DNA of 6,028 nt from Ruminococcus flavefaciens (GCA_002348905.1 DEBW01000154.1:19837-25864); one strand, 5' to 3'; counted from the first letter of the stretch, positions 1 through 5,805 are shown. Numbers and translations: made by a program. The notes: generated from the letters alone by a model not told the origin.

Positions 1-41
1 TCTGCAAGATAGAACTTTTCCCTGGCAAAGAAAGCGTGTGA
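1..41 (+). CDS. possible 3' end of an unidentified plus-strand gene
   Basis: The first 38 bases are open in the third plus-strand frame and end in TGA at 39-41, giving a 12-residue tail (CKIELFPGKESV). A second reading, in frame 2, ends in TGA at 44-46. The reason for proposing a plus-strand gene end is context: a hairpin begins one base after the first stop, and a strong plus-strand intrinsic terminator follows at 101-134 with nothing else to terminate. There is no ATG-type start on the minus strand in this stretch. The fragment is too short to recognise a family, and the reading frame is a guess. Confidence 0.25.
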   Translation, partial: CKIELFPGKESV

Positions 42-63
42 GTTGATTTGTGAGCAAATCAAC
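42..63 (+). repeat. 9-bp perfect inverted repeat (hairpin) at a gene end
   Basis: Arms GTTGATTTG (42-50) and CAAATCAAC (55-63) are exactly complementary around a four-base TGAG loop. The hairpin starts directly after the putative stop codon at 39-41. No T-run follows, so it is not a classical terminator. It could protect an mRNA 3' end or act with the stronger terminator 38 bases further on. Confidence 0.5.
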
Positions 64-100
64 GTCAGTAAACCAATTATTTATAATCAAAGTACAAACA

Positions 101-134
101 CGGGCGCACGATATAATGTGCGCCCGAATTTTTT
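101..134 (+). terminator. intrinsic terminator, probably bidirectional
   Basis: A perfect 9-bp GC-rich stem, CGGGCGCAC (101-109) with GTGCGCCCG (118-126), encloses an 8-base AT loop. It is followed by AA and six T residues at 129-134, a textbook plus-strand terminator. On the minus strand the hairpin lies 19 bases past the LysR gene stop and is followed by the weaker tract TGTTTGT, so it probably also ends the regulator transcript. Confidence 0.85.
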
Positions 135-144
135 GAATATTTTA

Positions 145-1059
145 TCATTCATCTATCGACAGATACTTTTTAAGCTCGCTGATATATATATCCGCCATTT
201 CGCTGAGTATAACGTTTTTCAGCGTAATATAGCCTATCTCCATTACCTCGTCGGTATCATCCTCAAACGGTACTGCAATATAATCGCTGCCATTGAGTTC
301 CTCGCAGATTATTCCCGAACAAAGGGTATAGCCGTTAAGTCCTATCATAAGATTCAGCATAGTGGCACGGTCGTTAGCCTTTATTGTACGCTGGTAATCA
401 TTGGTGCTGAGTATCTCCTCTGCAAAGTAGAATGTGCTGTTGTCGCCCTGTTCAAATGAGAGACACGGATAGTCTGCAAGCTGCTCAAAAGTTATTTTCT
501 CCTCATTGGCGAGCGGATGACCTTTCCACAGGTACACGAAAGGACTGCATCTTGTCAGAGTATGAAATTCAAGTCCGCTTGAATGAAGAACCTTGGTTAT
601 TGACTTACGGTTGAAGTCATTGAGGTAAATTATACCTATCTCGCTTCTCATTGAAGATACGTCACTTATGACCTCGGCTGTTTTGGTCTCACGTACTGCA
701 AATTCGTATTCAGCCGTATCAAAATGTCTCACCATTTCAACGAATGCTTTCACGGCAAAAGAGTAATGCTGAGTTGAAACTCCGAACTTCTTTTTAACAT
801 TGCTTCTGCTGATATACTTCTCAGCAAGCACATCGAACTGTCCGACCACCTGACGGGCGTACTGCATAAACTCTGCGCCGTCATTGGTAAGCGTAACACC
901 TCGTCCGCTTCTGTTGAAAACCTTTATTCCTATCTCCTTTTCAAGTTCCTGCACTGATGAGGTCAGTGAAGGCTGAGACACGTAAAGCTGTTCAGCTGCT
1001 TTGTTCATCGAGCCTGTTGCTGATATCGTCAATATATATTTAAGCTGCTGTAAAGTCAT
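145..1059 (-). CDS. LysR-type transcriptional regulator
   Basis: This 304-residue protein has the normal length and two-part layout of LysR family (LTTR) regulators. Residues 1-60 form the winged helix-turn-helix: LQQLKYIL, then GSMNKAAEQLYVSQPSLT as the HTH, then ELEKEIGIKVFNR and the wing GRGVTLTNDG. A linker helix follows to about residue 88. Residues 91-300 match a periplasmic-binding-protein-like effector domain, with HPLA (181-184), a central YPCLSFEQGDNSTF stretch (197-210) and MLNLMIGLNGYTLCSGI (234-250), where LTTRs line the ligand cleft. The effector is not predictable from sequence. The start is fixed by GGAGGT (1070-1065 on the minus strand) 5 nt upstream of ATG. The gene is divergent from the flavoprotein gene at 1405, the classic arrangement for an LTTR and its target, so regulation of that gene and autoregulation are the first hypotheses. 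Several cysteines (171, 199, 247, 252) sit in the effector domain; redox sensing through them is speculation. Confidence 0.93.
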   Translation of the reverse strand: MTLQQLKYILTISATGSMNKAAEQLYVSQPSLTSSVQELEKEIGIKVFNRSGRGVTLTNDGAEFMQYARQVVGQFDVLAEKYISRSNVKKKFGVSTQHYSFAVKAFVEMVRHFDTAEYEFAVRETKTAEVISDVSSMRSEIGIIYLNDFNRKSITKVLHSSGLEFHTLTRCSPFVYLWKGHPLANEEKITFEQLADYPCLSFEQGDNSTFYFAEEILSTNDYQRTIKANDRATMLNLMIGLNGYTLCSGIICEELNGSDYIAVPFEDDTDEVMEIGYITLKNVILSEMADIYISELKKYLSIDE

Positions 1060-1100
1060 ATTTTACCTCCGCAATCGTTATTCCTACCTTGATTATATGA

Positions 1101-1129
1101 ATTATAAGCTATATTTAGGATTTTGTCAA
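1101..1129 (-). promoter_or_regulatory. consensus sigma-A promoter of the LysR gene
   Basis: Read on the minus strand, TTGACA (1129-1124) and TATAAT (1106-1101) are both perfect consensus hexamers at the ideal 17-bp spacing. Transcription would start near 1094, giving a leader of about 35 nt before the ATG at 1059. A regulator promoter this close to consensus suggests either strong constitutive expression or tight repression by a bound protein. Confidence 0.85.
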
Positions 1130-1219
1130 TAATCAGAGCCTATATTCAGCAATAGTTACAGATTATTACACATTTCCACATTGATTCTGTCGTCGGATTT
1201 CTTTTTATGTTAAAAGAAT

Positions 1220-1267
1220 ATTGCGGTTTATAGCACATTTCGGCTATATAATAAGATAAACCGCAAT
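1220..1267. promoter_or_regulatory. nested inverted repeats, candidate LysR operator
   Basis: Two dyads are superimposed. The outer one pairs ATTGCGGTTTAT (1220-1231) with ATAAACCGCAAT (1256-1267), 12 bp and perfect. The inner one pairs TATAGC (1229-1234) with GCTATA (1243-1248) around an 8-base spacer. If the flavoprotein transcript starts near 1310, the inner dyad centres near -71 and the right outer arm ends 7 bp before the -35 box. LTTRs typically recognise an interrupted dyad near -65 and contact a second site near -35, so the placement fits. Binding itself is inferred. Confidence 0.55.
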
Positions 1268-1274
1268 TTATAGC

Positions 1275-1303
1275 TTGCAATTTTGTATATAATGTAGTAT
1301 AAT
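1275..1303 (+). promoter_or_regulatory. sigma-A promoter of the flavoprotein gene
   Basis: TTGCAA (1275-1280, five of six consensus bases) and TATAAT (1298-1303, perfect) lie 17 bp apart. The predicted start near 1310 leaves a leader of about 95 nt. An overlapping TATAAT at 1288-1293 lacks a good -35 partner. The region between the boxes and below them is almost pure A/T. Confidence 0.7.
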
Positions 1304-1310
1304 ATATATA

Positions 1311-1381
1311 TGATAAGAAAGCTAATATATTTTATCTTATCAAAATTTATTAATACTTGGACGTTTTTCGCTGACGTTCAA
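1311..1381 (+). promoter_or_regulatory. structured 5' leader with two hairpins
   Basis: TGATAAGA (1311-1318) pairs with TCTTATCA (1335-1342), placing an 8-bp hairpin at the very 5' end of the predicted transcript. A second stem pairs TTGGACGT (1357-1364) with ACGTTCAA (1374-1381), with one G-U pair and a 9-base loop, ending 11 bases before the Shine-Dalgarno sequence. Neither is followed by a T-run, so they do not look like an attenuator. mRNA protection or protein binding are possibilities. I do not recognise a known riboswitch. Confidence 0.4.
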
Positions 1382-1404
1382 CTTGTGAAAAGAGGAGTTA
1401 ATTT

Positions 1405-2349
1405 ATGGGTTTTAAAGTAATGGGTGTAACCGCCGGACGTAAAGACAGCAACTGCGAGATTCTTTTGAAAGAAGCTCTCCTTGTCTGCCGTGAGCAGGGC
1501 GCTGAAGTAACAATGATAAATCTTAAAGACTACGAGCTTCTTGACTGCACAGGCTGTACGTCATGTACTATGGGTATGTCTATGGGCAAGCACACCGGCT
1601 GTGCTCTTGACAATAAGGACGACAAAAAGAAGATCATGGACGTTCTTCTCGATCAGGACGCTGTTATTTTCTCTGCTCCTACATATGCCCTCATGCCGTC
1701 ATCTCTCTTCCTTAAATTCATGCACAGAAACCTTGCTTATGAGACTGCTTTCCTCACCAAGATAGGCGCTATACAGCCTCGTGACCGTATCGGTGCTCTT
1801 ATCGCAGTAGGCGGTTCTACTCGTTCATGGCAGTCAATGGCTCTTGAATGTATGCAGGCTTCTACATTCTCCAACAGCTTCAAGATAATTGATATGTACA
1901 TGGCTACAATGGTACCTGCACCGGCTCAGGTTCTCCTGCATGATGAAAAACTCGCAAGAGCAAGAGAGATCGGAGCTAATATCATGAAGTCGCTGAATAC
2001 TCCTGCTGCTGAGCGAAAGTGGCTCGGCGAACCGGATGCAGGCTGGTGTCCTAACTGCCACAGCAACTGCTTATGTCTCGGCGAACCTCAGTGGAGAGGC
2101 TTACAGTACCCTATCGAATGTGCGGTATGCGGTGCAGGCGGCGACCTCGTAAAGACCGAGGACGGCAAGTGGAAGTTCGTTATCGCTGCAAACGGTCTTG
2201 AGCGTGACCGTACCTCCGAGGAAGGCAGAGGCGTTCACTGCGACGAAATTGCTGATACTCAGGGCGGTTTCTTCATGGATCCAAAGAAGCGTGAAGAGGT
2301 TGCATTAAAGCTTCAGAAATATAAGAAGATCACTTTCAAGGGAATATAA
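1405..2349 (+). CDS. flavodoxin-fold FMN oxidoreductase with two cysteine clusters
   Basis: This 314-residue protein probably transfers electrons in the cytoplasm with FMN, in the NADPH-dependent FMN reductase / iron-sulfur flavoprotein superfamily. Residues 4-25 give the first strand and phosphate-binding loop (VMGVTAGRKDSNCEILLKEA). VIFSAPTYALMPSSLFLKFMHR (87-108) and the glycine-rich ALIAVGGSTRSW (131-142) are the other flavin-site segments of the fold. C48-x2-C51-x2-C54-x11-C66 resembles the compact cysteine motif that binds a 4Fe-4S cluster in iron-sulfur flavoproteins. After the flavodoxin domain (ending near 200) comes a second cluster, C215-x2-C218-x3-C222-x-C224 and C239-x2-C242, looking like a zinc ribbon or a second metal site; this makes the protein about 100 residues longer than simple FMN reductases. 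There is no signal peptide or membrane segment. The start is supported by AGGAG 7 nt upstream. It is alone in its transcript, divergent from a LysR regulator that is the likely controller. The physiological substrate is unknown. Confidence 0.82.
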   Translation: MGFKVMGVTAGRKDSNCEILLKEALLVCREQGAEVTMINLKDYELLDCTGCTSCTMGMSMGKHTGCALDNKDDKKKIMDVLLDQDAVIFSAPTYALMPSSLFLKFMHRNLAYETAFLTKIGAIQPRDRIGALIAVGGSTRSWQSMALECMQASTFSNSFKIIDMYMATMVPAPAQVLLHDEKLARAREIGANIMKSLNTPAAERKWLGEPDAGWCPNCHSNCLCLGEPQWRGLQYPIECAVCGAGGDLVKTEDGKWKFVIAANGLERDRTSEEGRGVHCDEIADTQGGFFMDPKKREEVALKLQKYKKITFKGI

Positions 2350-2361
2350 TTTACCAGAATC

Positions 2362-2401
2362 AAAAACCTCCGCCGGAATAATCCAGCGGAGGTGATTTTT
2401 T
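2362..2401. terminator. bidirectional terminator between flavoprotein gene and clpX
   Basis: ACCTCCGC (2366-2373) pairs perfectly with GCGGAGGT (2386-2393), with an additional GG/CC pair inside the loop region. Six T residues (2396-2401) follow on the plus strand. Five A residues (2362-2366) precede it, overlapping the stem by one base, and become a T-run for the minus strand. It lies between two convergent genes, 13 bases after the flavoprotein stop and 9 bases before the clpX stop, and serves both. Confidence 0.88.
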
Positions 2402-2409
2402 ATGTTATA

Positions 2410-3705
2410 TCAGCTAAGCTTTAAAGCCTTATCATCCATAGGAACGACTTTATTACGTCTGTTTGTGAGTATCGGATCAGCATTTTCTGTCACGCACTCT
2501 TTGGTAACGGTAACTCTTGCGATGCTGCCGTCAGACGGAACGATGTACATTGACTTCATGAGAATGCCTTCGAGTATTGAACGAAGTCCTCTTGCGCCTG
2601 TCTTCTGAGCTATAGCCTTTTTAGCTATCTCAATGAGAGCGTCATCGTTTATTTCAAGCTTGATATCGTCATACTCAAACAGCTTCTGATACTGCTTTAT
2701 AAGCGCATTCTTAGGCTCTGTGAGTATTGATACGAGAGATTCCTCGTTAAGTTCTTCGAGCACGGTTATGACTGGAAGTCTGCCCACAAATTCAGGCACC
2801 ATACCGAACTTGATAAGGTCTTTCGGGATGACCTGCTTGAAGATATTGGTCTTTTCAATCTTGTCGGTCTTTATCTCGCCGCCGAAACCTATAGGAGCTT
2901 TGCCTATACGCTTCTGTATCTGACGCTCAAGACCGTCGAAAGCTCCGCCGCAGATAAAGAGTATATTCCTTGTATCTATCTGGAGAGTTTCCTGATTCGG
3001 GTGCTTTCTGCCGCCCTGAGGAGGAACGTTTGAAACAGTACCCTCGATTATTTTGAGGAGAGCCTGCTGAACGCCTTCACCGCTTACATCACGGGTAATT
3101 GAGGTATTCTCGGACTTTCTTGCGATCTTGTCGATCTCGTCGATGTATATGATACCTCTTTCAGCAGCCTTGATATCGAAATCGGCAGCCTGTATAAGTC
3201 TGAGGAGGACGTTTTCAACGTCGTCGCCTACGTAGCCGGCTTCTGTGATAGTAGTAGCGTCAGCTATAGCAAACGGTACATTCAGAAGCTTTGCAAGAGT
3301 TTGAGCAAGAAAAGTCTTTCCGACACCGGTAGGACCAAGAAGGAGCACATTGCTCTTCTGAAGCTCAACACCGTCACCGTTCTCATTGTCCTTCTGGCTG
3401 AGTATACGCTTATAATGGTTGTATACCGCAACAGCAAGAGACATTTTCGCATCATTCTGACCGATAACGTATTCATCAAGGAAGTTCTTGATCTCAACAG
3501 GTTTCAGCAGTTTCATGCTGGCGAGCTCATTCTTTTTGTCAGCTTTTGCGGCTTTGCGCTGTGCCTTGGATATACCCTGTCCGAAGATCATTTCGTAGCA
3601 GTAAACTACACATTCATCGCAGATATTGGCAGTTCCTGCCGAGAACATATTGTTTACTTTGTTCTCTCCCTTTCCGCAGAAGCTGCATGACTTAAATTCA
3701 CTCAT
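2410..3705 (-). CDS. clpX: ATP-dependent Clp protease ATP-binding subunit ClpX
   Basis: This is the hexameric AAA+ unfoldase that recognises, unfolds and translocates substrates into ClpP. All diagnostic elements are present in 431 residues, the usual length. The N-terminal zinc-binding domain has C7-x2-C10 and C29-x2-C32. Walker A is GPTGVGKT (124-131), and Walker B is IIYIDEID (185-192) with the catalytic glutamate at 190. Pore loop 1 is GYVG (157-160) and the RKH loop is at 233-235. The IGF loop that docks into ClpP pockets is at 272-274 in APIGFGGE. The arginine finger lies in FVGRLP (R309), and sensor 2 is in GARGLRS (R372). The ATG follows clpP by 8 nt, and its Shine-Dalgarno sequence overlaps the clpP stop. 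The gene ends the operon at a bidirectional terminator; no lon gene follows, unlike many Clostridia where a Lon-type gene is next. Confidence 0.98.
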   Translation of the reverse strand: MSEFKSCSFCGKGENKVNNMFSAGTANICDECVVYCYEMIFGQGISKAQRKAAKADKKNELASMKLLKPVEIKNFLDEYVIGQNDAKMSLAVAVYNHYKRILSQKDNENGDGVELQKSNVLLLGPTGVGKTFLAQTLAKLLNVPFAIADATTITEAGYVGDDVENVLLRLIQAADFDIKAAERGIIYIDEIDKIARKSENTSITRDVSGEGVQQALLKIIEGTVSNVPPQGGRKHPNQETLQIDTRNILFICGGAFDGLERQIQKRIGKAPIGFGGEIKTDKIEKTNIFKQVIPKDLIKFGMVPEFVGRLPVITVLEELNEESLVSILTEPKNALIKQYQKLFEYDDIKLEINDDALIEIAKKAIAQKTGARGLRSILEGILMKSMYIVPSDGSIARVTVTKECVTENADPILTNRRNKVVPMDDKALKLS

Positions 3706-3710
3706 TCAAA

Positions 3711-3715
3711 CCCCT
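3711..3715 (-). promoter_or_regulatory. clpX ribosome binding site overlapping the clpP stop codon
   Basis: On the minus strand AGGGG (3715-3711) includes the last two bases of the clpP stop codon TAG (3716-3714) and lies 5 nt before the clpX ATG. A ribosome ending clpP would sit on the clpX initiation site. This suggests translational coupling and matched output of the two subunits. Confidence 0.7.
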
Positions 3716-4301
3716 ACCTTTTTTCGATTACCTTGTCGATAAGACCAAATTCAAGTGCTTCCTGAGCAGTCATATAGTTATCTCTCTCGCAGGCAGCGTG
3801 CATTTCCTCAACGGTCTTGCCTGAATTTTCAGCCATGATAGCTTCGAGTCTGTCTCTTGTGCGTTCAAGATTCTTTGCGTGTATCATGATATCAGTCTGC
3901 TGACCGCCGAGACCGCCGCCGATGAGAGGCTGGTGTATCATTATCTCGCTGTTCGGAAGAGCGATACGCTTGCCCTTAGCTCCGGCGGAGAGAAGGAAAG
4001 CTCCCATAGAAGCAGCCATACCTATACAGATAGTAGATACATCGCACTTGATATAATTCATGGTATCGTATATAGCCATACCAGCAGTTACAGAACCGCC
4101 TGGGCTGTTGATATAAAGTGATATATCCTTCTCTGTATCCTGACTTTCAAGGAAAAGGAGCTGAGCCACTACAAGGCTTGCAGTTGTATCATTCACCTGA
4201 TCTGAAAGCATTATTATTCTGTCATTCAGCAAACGTGAGAATATATCGTATGATCTTTCTCCTCTGCTTGTCTGTTCGACAACATATGGTATAAAGCTCA
4301 T
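3714..4301 (-). CDS. clpP: ATP-dependent Clp protease proteolytic subunit ClpP
   Basis: This is a serine peptidase (MEROPS family S14) that forms a tetradecameric barrel and degrades proteins delivered by ClpX. At 195 residues it has the normal length. It begins IPYVVEQTSRGERSYDIFSRLL, the mature N-terminal pattern, so no propeptide is evident. NSPGGSV (65-71) is the oxyanion-hole region. The catalytic triad is Ser98 in GMAASMGA, His123 in MIHQP and Asp174 in ERD. Between His123 and the handle helix the Gly-rich segment LIGGGLGGQQTDI is two residues longer than the LGGYQGQATDI of E. coli as I remember it. The start ATG at 4301 has AAAGGG 10 nt upstream; a nearer ATG at 4308-4306 is out of frame and meets a stop two codons later. 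The gene lies 78 nt after tig, with a terminator-like hairpin between. Confidence 0.98.
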   Translation of the reverse strand: MSFIPYVVEQTSRGERSYDIFSRLLNDRIIMLSDQVNDTTASLVVAQLLFLESQDTEKDISLYINSPGGSVTAGMAIYDTMNYIKCDVSTICIGMAASMGAFLLSAGAKGKRIALPNSEIMIHQPLIGGGLGGQQTDIMIHAKNLERTRDRLEAIMAENSGKTVEEMHAACERDNYMTAQEALEFGLIDKVIEKR

Positions 4302-4321
4302 AATTTCATCGCCCTTTCTTT

Positions 4322-4359
4322 AAAAACTGTTGTCCCACAAAATATATGCGGGACAACGG
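4322..4359 (-). terminator. terminator-like hairpin with T-tract between tig and clpP
   Basis: GTTGTCCC (4329-4336) pairs with GGGACAAC (4350-4357), extended by one wobble and one C-G pair to 4327/4359. On the minus strand the stem is followed directly by TTTTT (4326-4322), then by the clpP Shine-Dalgarno region. Only about 20 nt separate it from the clpP start, too little for a promoter, so clpP transcripts must either read through it or carry it at their 5' end. A partial terminator that lowers clpP-clpX output relative to tig is the simplest reading. An RNase processing site is the alternative. Confidence 0.6.
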
Positions 4360-4379
4360 AAAAATATTTATAGTTATGA

Positions 4380-5687
4380 TTATTCAGCAGCAGCCTCTTC
4401 AGCTTCTGTGTTGTCAACAACTGCGTTCTCCTTAACGAGGTCAACAGCCTTCTGAACCTTCATATCAGTAACGTACTCGTCAACTGGGATGAATCTCTTG
4501 AGAGTCTCAACGTCAACCTTGTTTGCAGCTGCGATCTCGGAGAGAGAGTTGTTGAGTTCTTCGTCAGAGATCTCGATGTTTTCGAGCTCAGCGATCTTTT
4601 CGAGAGCAAGTCTGAGCTTAACTTCGCTTACAGCTCTGTCTCTGTATGTCTCTCTGATAGAATCAGTGTCCATACCTGTGTACTGGCAGTACATCTTGAG
4701 GCTCATGCCCTGCTGCTGGAGCTGCTGCTCGAATGAATGGATGAGAGTATCAATTCTCTGCTCGAACATACAGTTCGGGATAGGAGAGTCAACCTTCTCG
4801 ATAAGAGCGTTAAGGATAGCAGCCTCGTAAGAGCTGTCAGCCTGCTTTACAGCAGCATCTTCGAGCTTAGTTCTGATGTCAGCTCTGTACTCGTCAACAG
4901 AATCGAACTCTGTAGCGTCCTTGATGAGGTCATCGTTGATCTCAGGGAGTTCCTCATAGCTGATAGCCTTGAGCTTTGTCTTGAAAGTAGCTTCCTTGCC
5001 AGCGTAGTCAGTCATGTGGTAGTCCTCAGGGAAAGTAACAACAACGTCGAACTCGTCGCCGATATTGTGACCAACGATCTGATCCTCGAAACCTGGGATG
5101 AACTGACCGCTGCCGAGCTTGAGAGGATGATCCTCGCCCTTGCCGCCTTCAAATGCCTCGTCACCGAAGAAGCCCTCGAAGTCGATAGTAACTTCGTCGT
5201 CCATCTGTGCAGCTCTGTCGTCAACAGAAACTATACGAGCGTTCTTCTTTCTAACGATCTCGATCTGCTTGTCGATATCAGCGTCAGTGATCTCAGCAAC
5301 CTTCTTAGCAGCCTTGATGCCCTTATAGTCAGCGATCTCGATCTCAGGCTTTGTAACGCAGATAGCCTTGAGTTCTACGCCTGTTTCCTTGTCGATAGAA
5401 GTAACTTCAACGTTAGGTCTGTCAACGAGTTCAATATTAGTCTCCTTAACAGCAGCGTCAAGCTCTGGTCCGAGGAGAGCATTGATAGCGCCCTCATAGA
5501 ATGCGCCCTCACCGAATTCTCTCTCAGCAAGCTTTCTCGGAACCTTGCCCTTTCTGAAGCCCTTGATCTGGATATTCTTCTTCTGGCGCTGGTATTCCTT
5601 CTCTACAGCAGCCTCGAAAGCAGCTGCGTCGATAGTGATTACCAGTTCTGTAGTGTTTACATCTGTCTTGTTTGATGATTTTAACAT
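4380..5687 (-). CDS. tig: trigger factor, ribosome-associated chaperone and prolyl isomerase
   Basis: Trigger factor binds ribosomal protein uL23 at the exit tunnel and shields nascent chains; it also has peptidyl-prolyl isomerase activity. The protein has 435 residues, as is usual. The N-terminal ribosome-binding domain (1-115) carries the signature GFRKGKVPRKL (43-53) and FGEGAFYEGAINALL (58-72). The FKBP-type domain spans about 155-245, with VTIDFEGFFGDEAFEGG (166-182), LGSGQFIPGFEDQIVG (191-206) and TFPEDYH (218-224). The helical C-terminal chaperone arms follow (246-420), containing the expected SPIPNCMFEQRID. It ends in a short acidic/alanine tail (427-435). The start is set by GGAGG (5698-5694) 6 nt before ATG. 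It is first in the tig-clpP-clpX operon, behind its own extended -10 promoter. Codon use strongly favours a small codon set, consistent with high expression. Confidence 0.98.
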   Translation of the reverse strand: MLKSSNKTDVNTTELVITIDAAAFEAAVEKEYQRQKKNIQIKGFRKGKVPRKLAEREFGEGAFYEGAINALLGPELDAAVKETNIELVDRPNVEVTSIDKETGVELKAICVTKPEIEIADYKGIKAAKKVAEITDADIDKQIEIVRKKNARIVSVDDRAAQMDDEVTIDFEGFFGDEAFEGGKGEDHPLKLGSGQFIPGFEDQIVGHNIGDEFDVVVTFPEDYHMTDYAGKEATFKTKLKAISYEELPEINDDLIKDATEFDSVDEYRADIRTKLEDAAVKQADSSYEAAILNALIEKVDSPIPNCMFEQRIDTLIHSFEQQLQQQGMSLKMYCQYTGMDTDSIRETYRDRAVSEVKLRLALEKIAELENIEISDEELNNSLSEIAAANKVDVETLKRFIPVDEYVTDMKVQKAVDLVKENAVVDNTEAEEAAAE

Positions 5688-5748
5688 AATGATCCTCCAT
5701 TATTTATAAACTGATGCCCAGTGGTACATCTAAAACAATACTTGGAAT

Positions 5749-5777
5749 ATTATACCACATTTCAATTTATTTTTCTA
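5749..5777 (-). promoter_or_regulatory. extended -10 promoter of the tig-clpP-clpX operon
   Basis: On the minus strand TGG-TATAAT (TATAAT at 5754-5749) provides a perfect -10 with an extended TG motif. The -35 hexamer TAGAAA (5777-5772) matches four of six consensus bases at 17-bp spacing. The start would be near 5743, leaving a leader of about 55 nt. No HrcA CIRCE repeat or CtsR-type box is visible, so heat-shock control by those repressors is not supported here. Confidence 0.7.
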
Positions 5778-5805
5778 TAGAAAATTATCACTTCTATATT
5801 TTCTA
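5771..5805. repeat. AT-rich palindromes overlapping the tig -35 box
   Basis: TTTTCTATAGAAAA (5771-5784) is a perfect 14-bp palindrome that covers the tig -35 hexamer. TAGAAAAT (5778-5785) also pairs with ATTTTCTA (5798-5805), so three TTTTCTA half-sites lie in 35 bp. It could be an operator, or a weak 3' hairpin for the upstream metallophosphoesterase gene, whose stop is 6 bases away. No T-run follows, so a true terminator is unlikely. AT richness makes chance palindromes easier here. Confidence 0.35.

Larger units (their letters stand above)
1060..1404. other. divergent intergenic region between LysR and flavoprotein genes
   Basis: This is a 345-bp AT-rich spacer with no credible ORF. Its left part (1060-1129) holds the regulator's ribosome binding site and promoter. 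The middle (about 1140-1219) shows nothing I can name. The part at 1220-1303 contains nested inverted repeats and the flavoprotein promoter. The last roughly 95 bases are the flavoprotein 5' leader, with two hairpins and a ribosome binding site AGGAG (1393-1397) 7 nt before the ATG. GCTATA or its complement recurs at 1109, 1229, 1243 and 1269, with a CCTATA variant at 1139. Confidence 0.8.

Noticed and set aside
82..134. Small RNA starting from TATAAT at 82-87 and ending at the 101-134 terminator
   Set aside because: No -35 element exists at the right distance, and the product would be little more than the terminator hairpin itself.
43..459. A 138-residue plus-strand open frame over the LysR 3' end
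   Set aside because: It runs through the strong terminator at 101-134 and through the effector domain of an intact LysR gene, and shows no motif.
3301..3690. A 129-residue plus-strand open frame antisense to clpX
   Set aside because: It overlaps the zinc-binding and Walker A coding region of an intact clpX and has no recognisable domain or start signals; it is a shadow frame.
4360..4395. Separate clpP promoter at the end of tig (TATAAA at 4372-4367 on the minus strand)
   Set aside because: The sequence 17 bp upstream is CTGCTG-like and does not resemble a -35 box. The -10 match is expected by chance in such AT-rich sequence.
4737..5675. A 312-residue open frame on the plus strand antisense to tig
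   Set aside because: It lies wholly inside trigger factor, its product is a Ser/Leu/Val-rich low-complexity string with no motif, and it has no promoter or suitable ribosome binding site. Biased codon use in tig keeps the opposite frame open.
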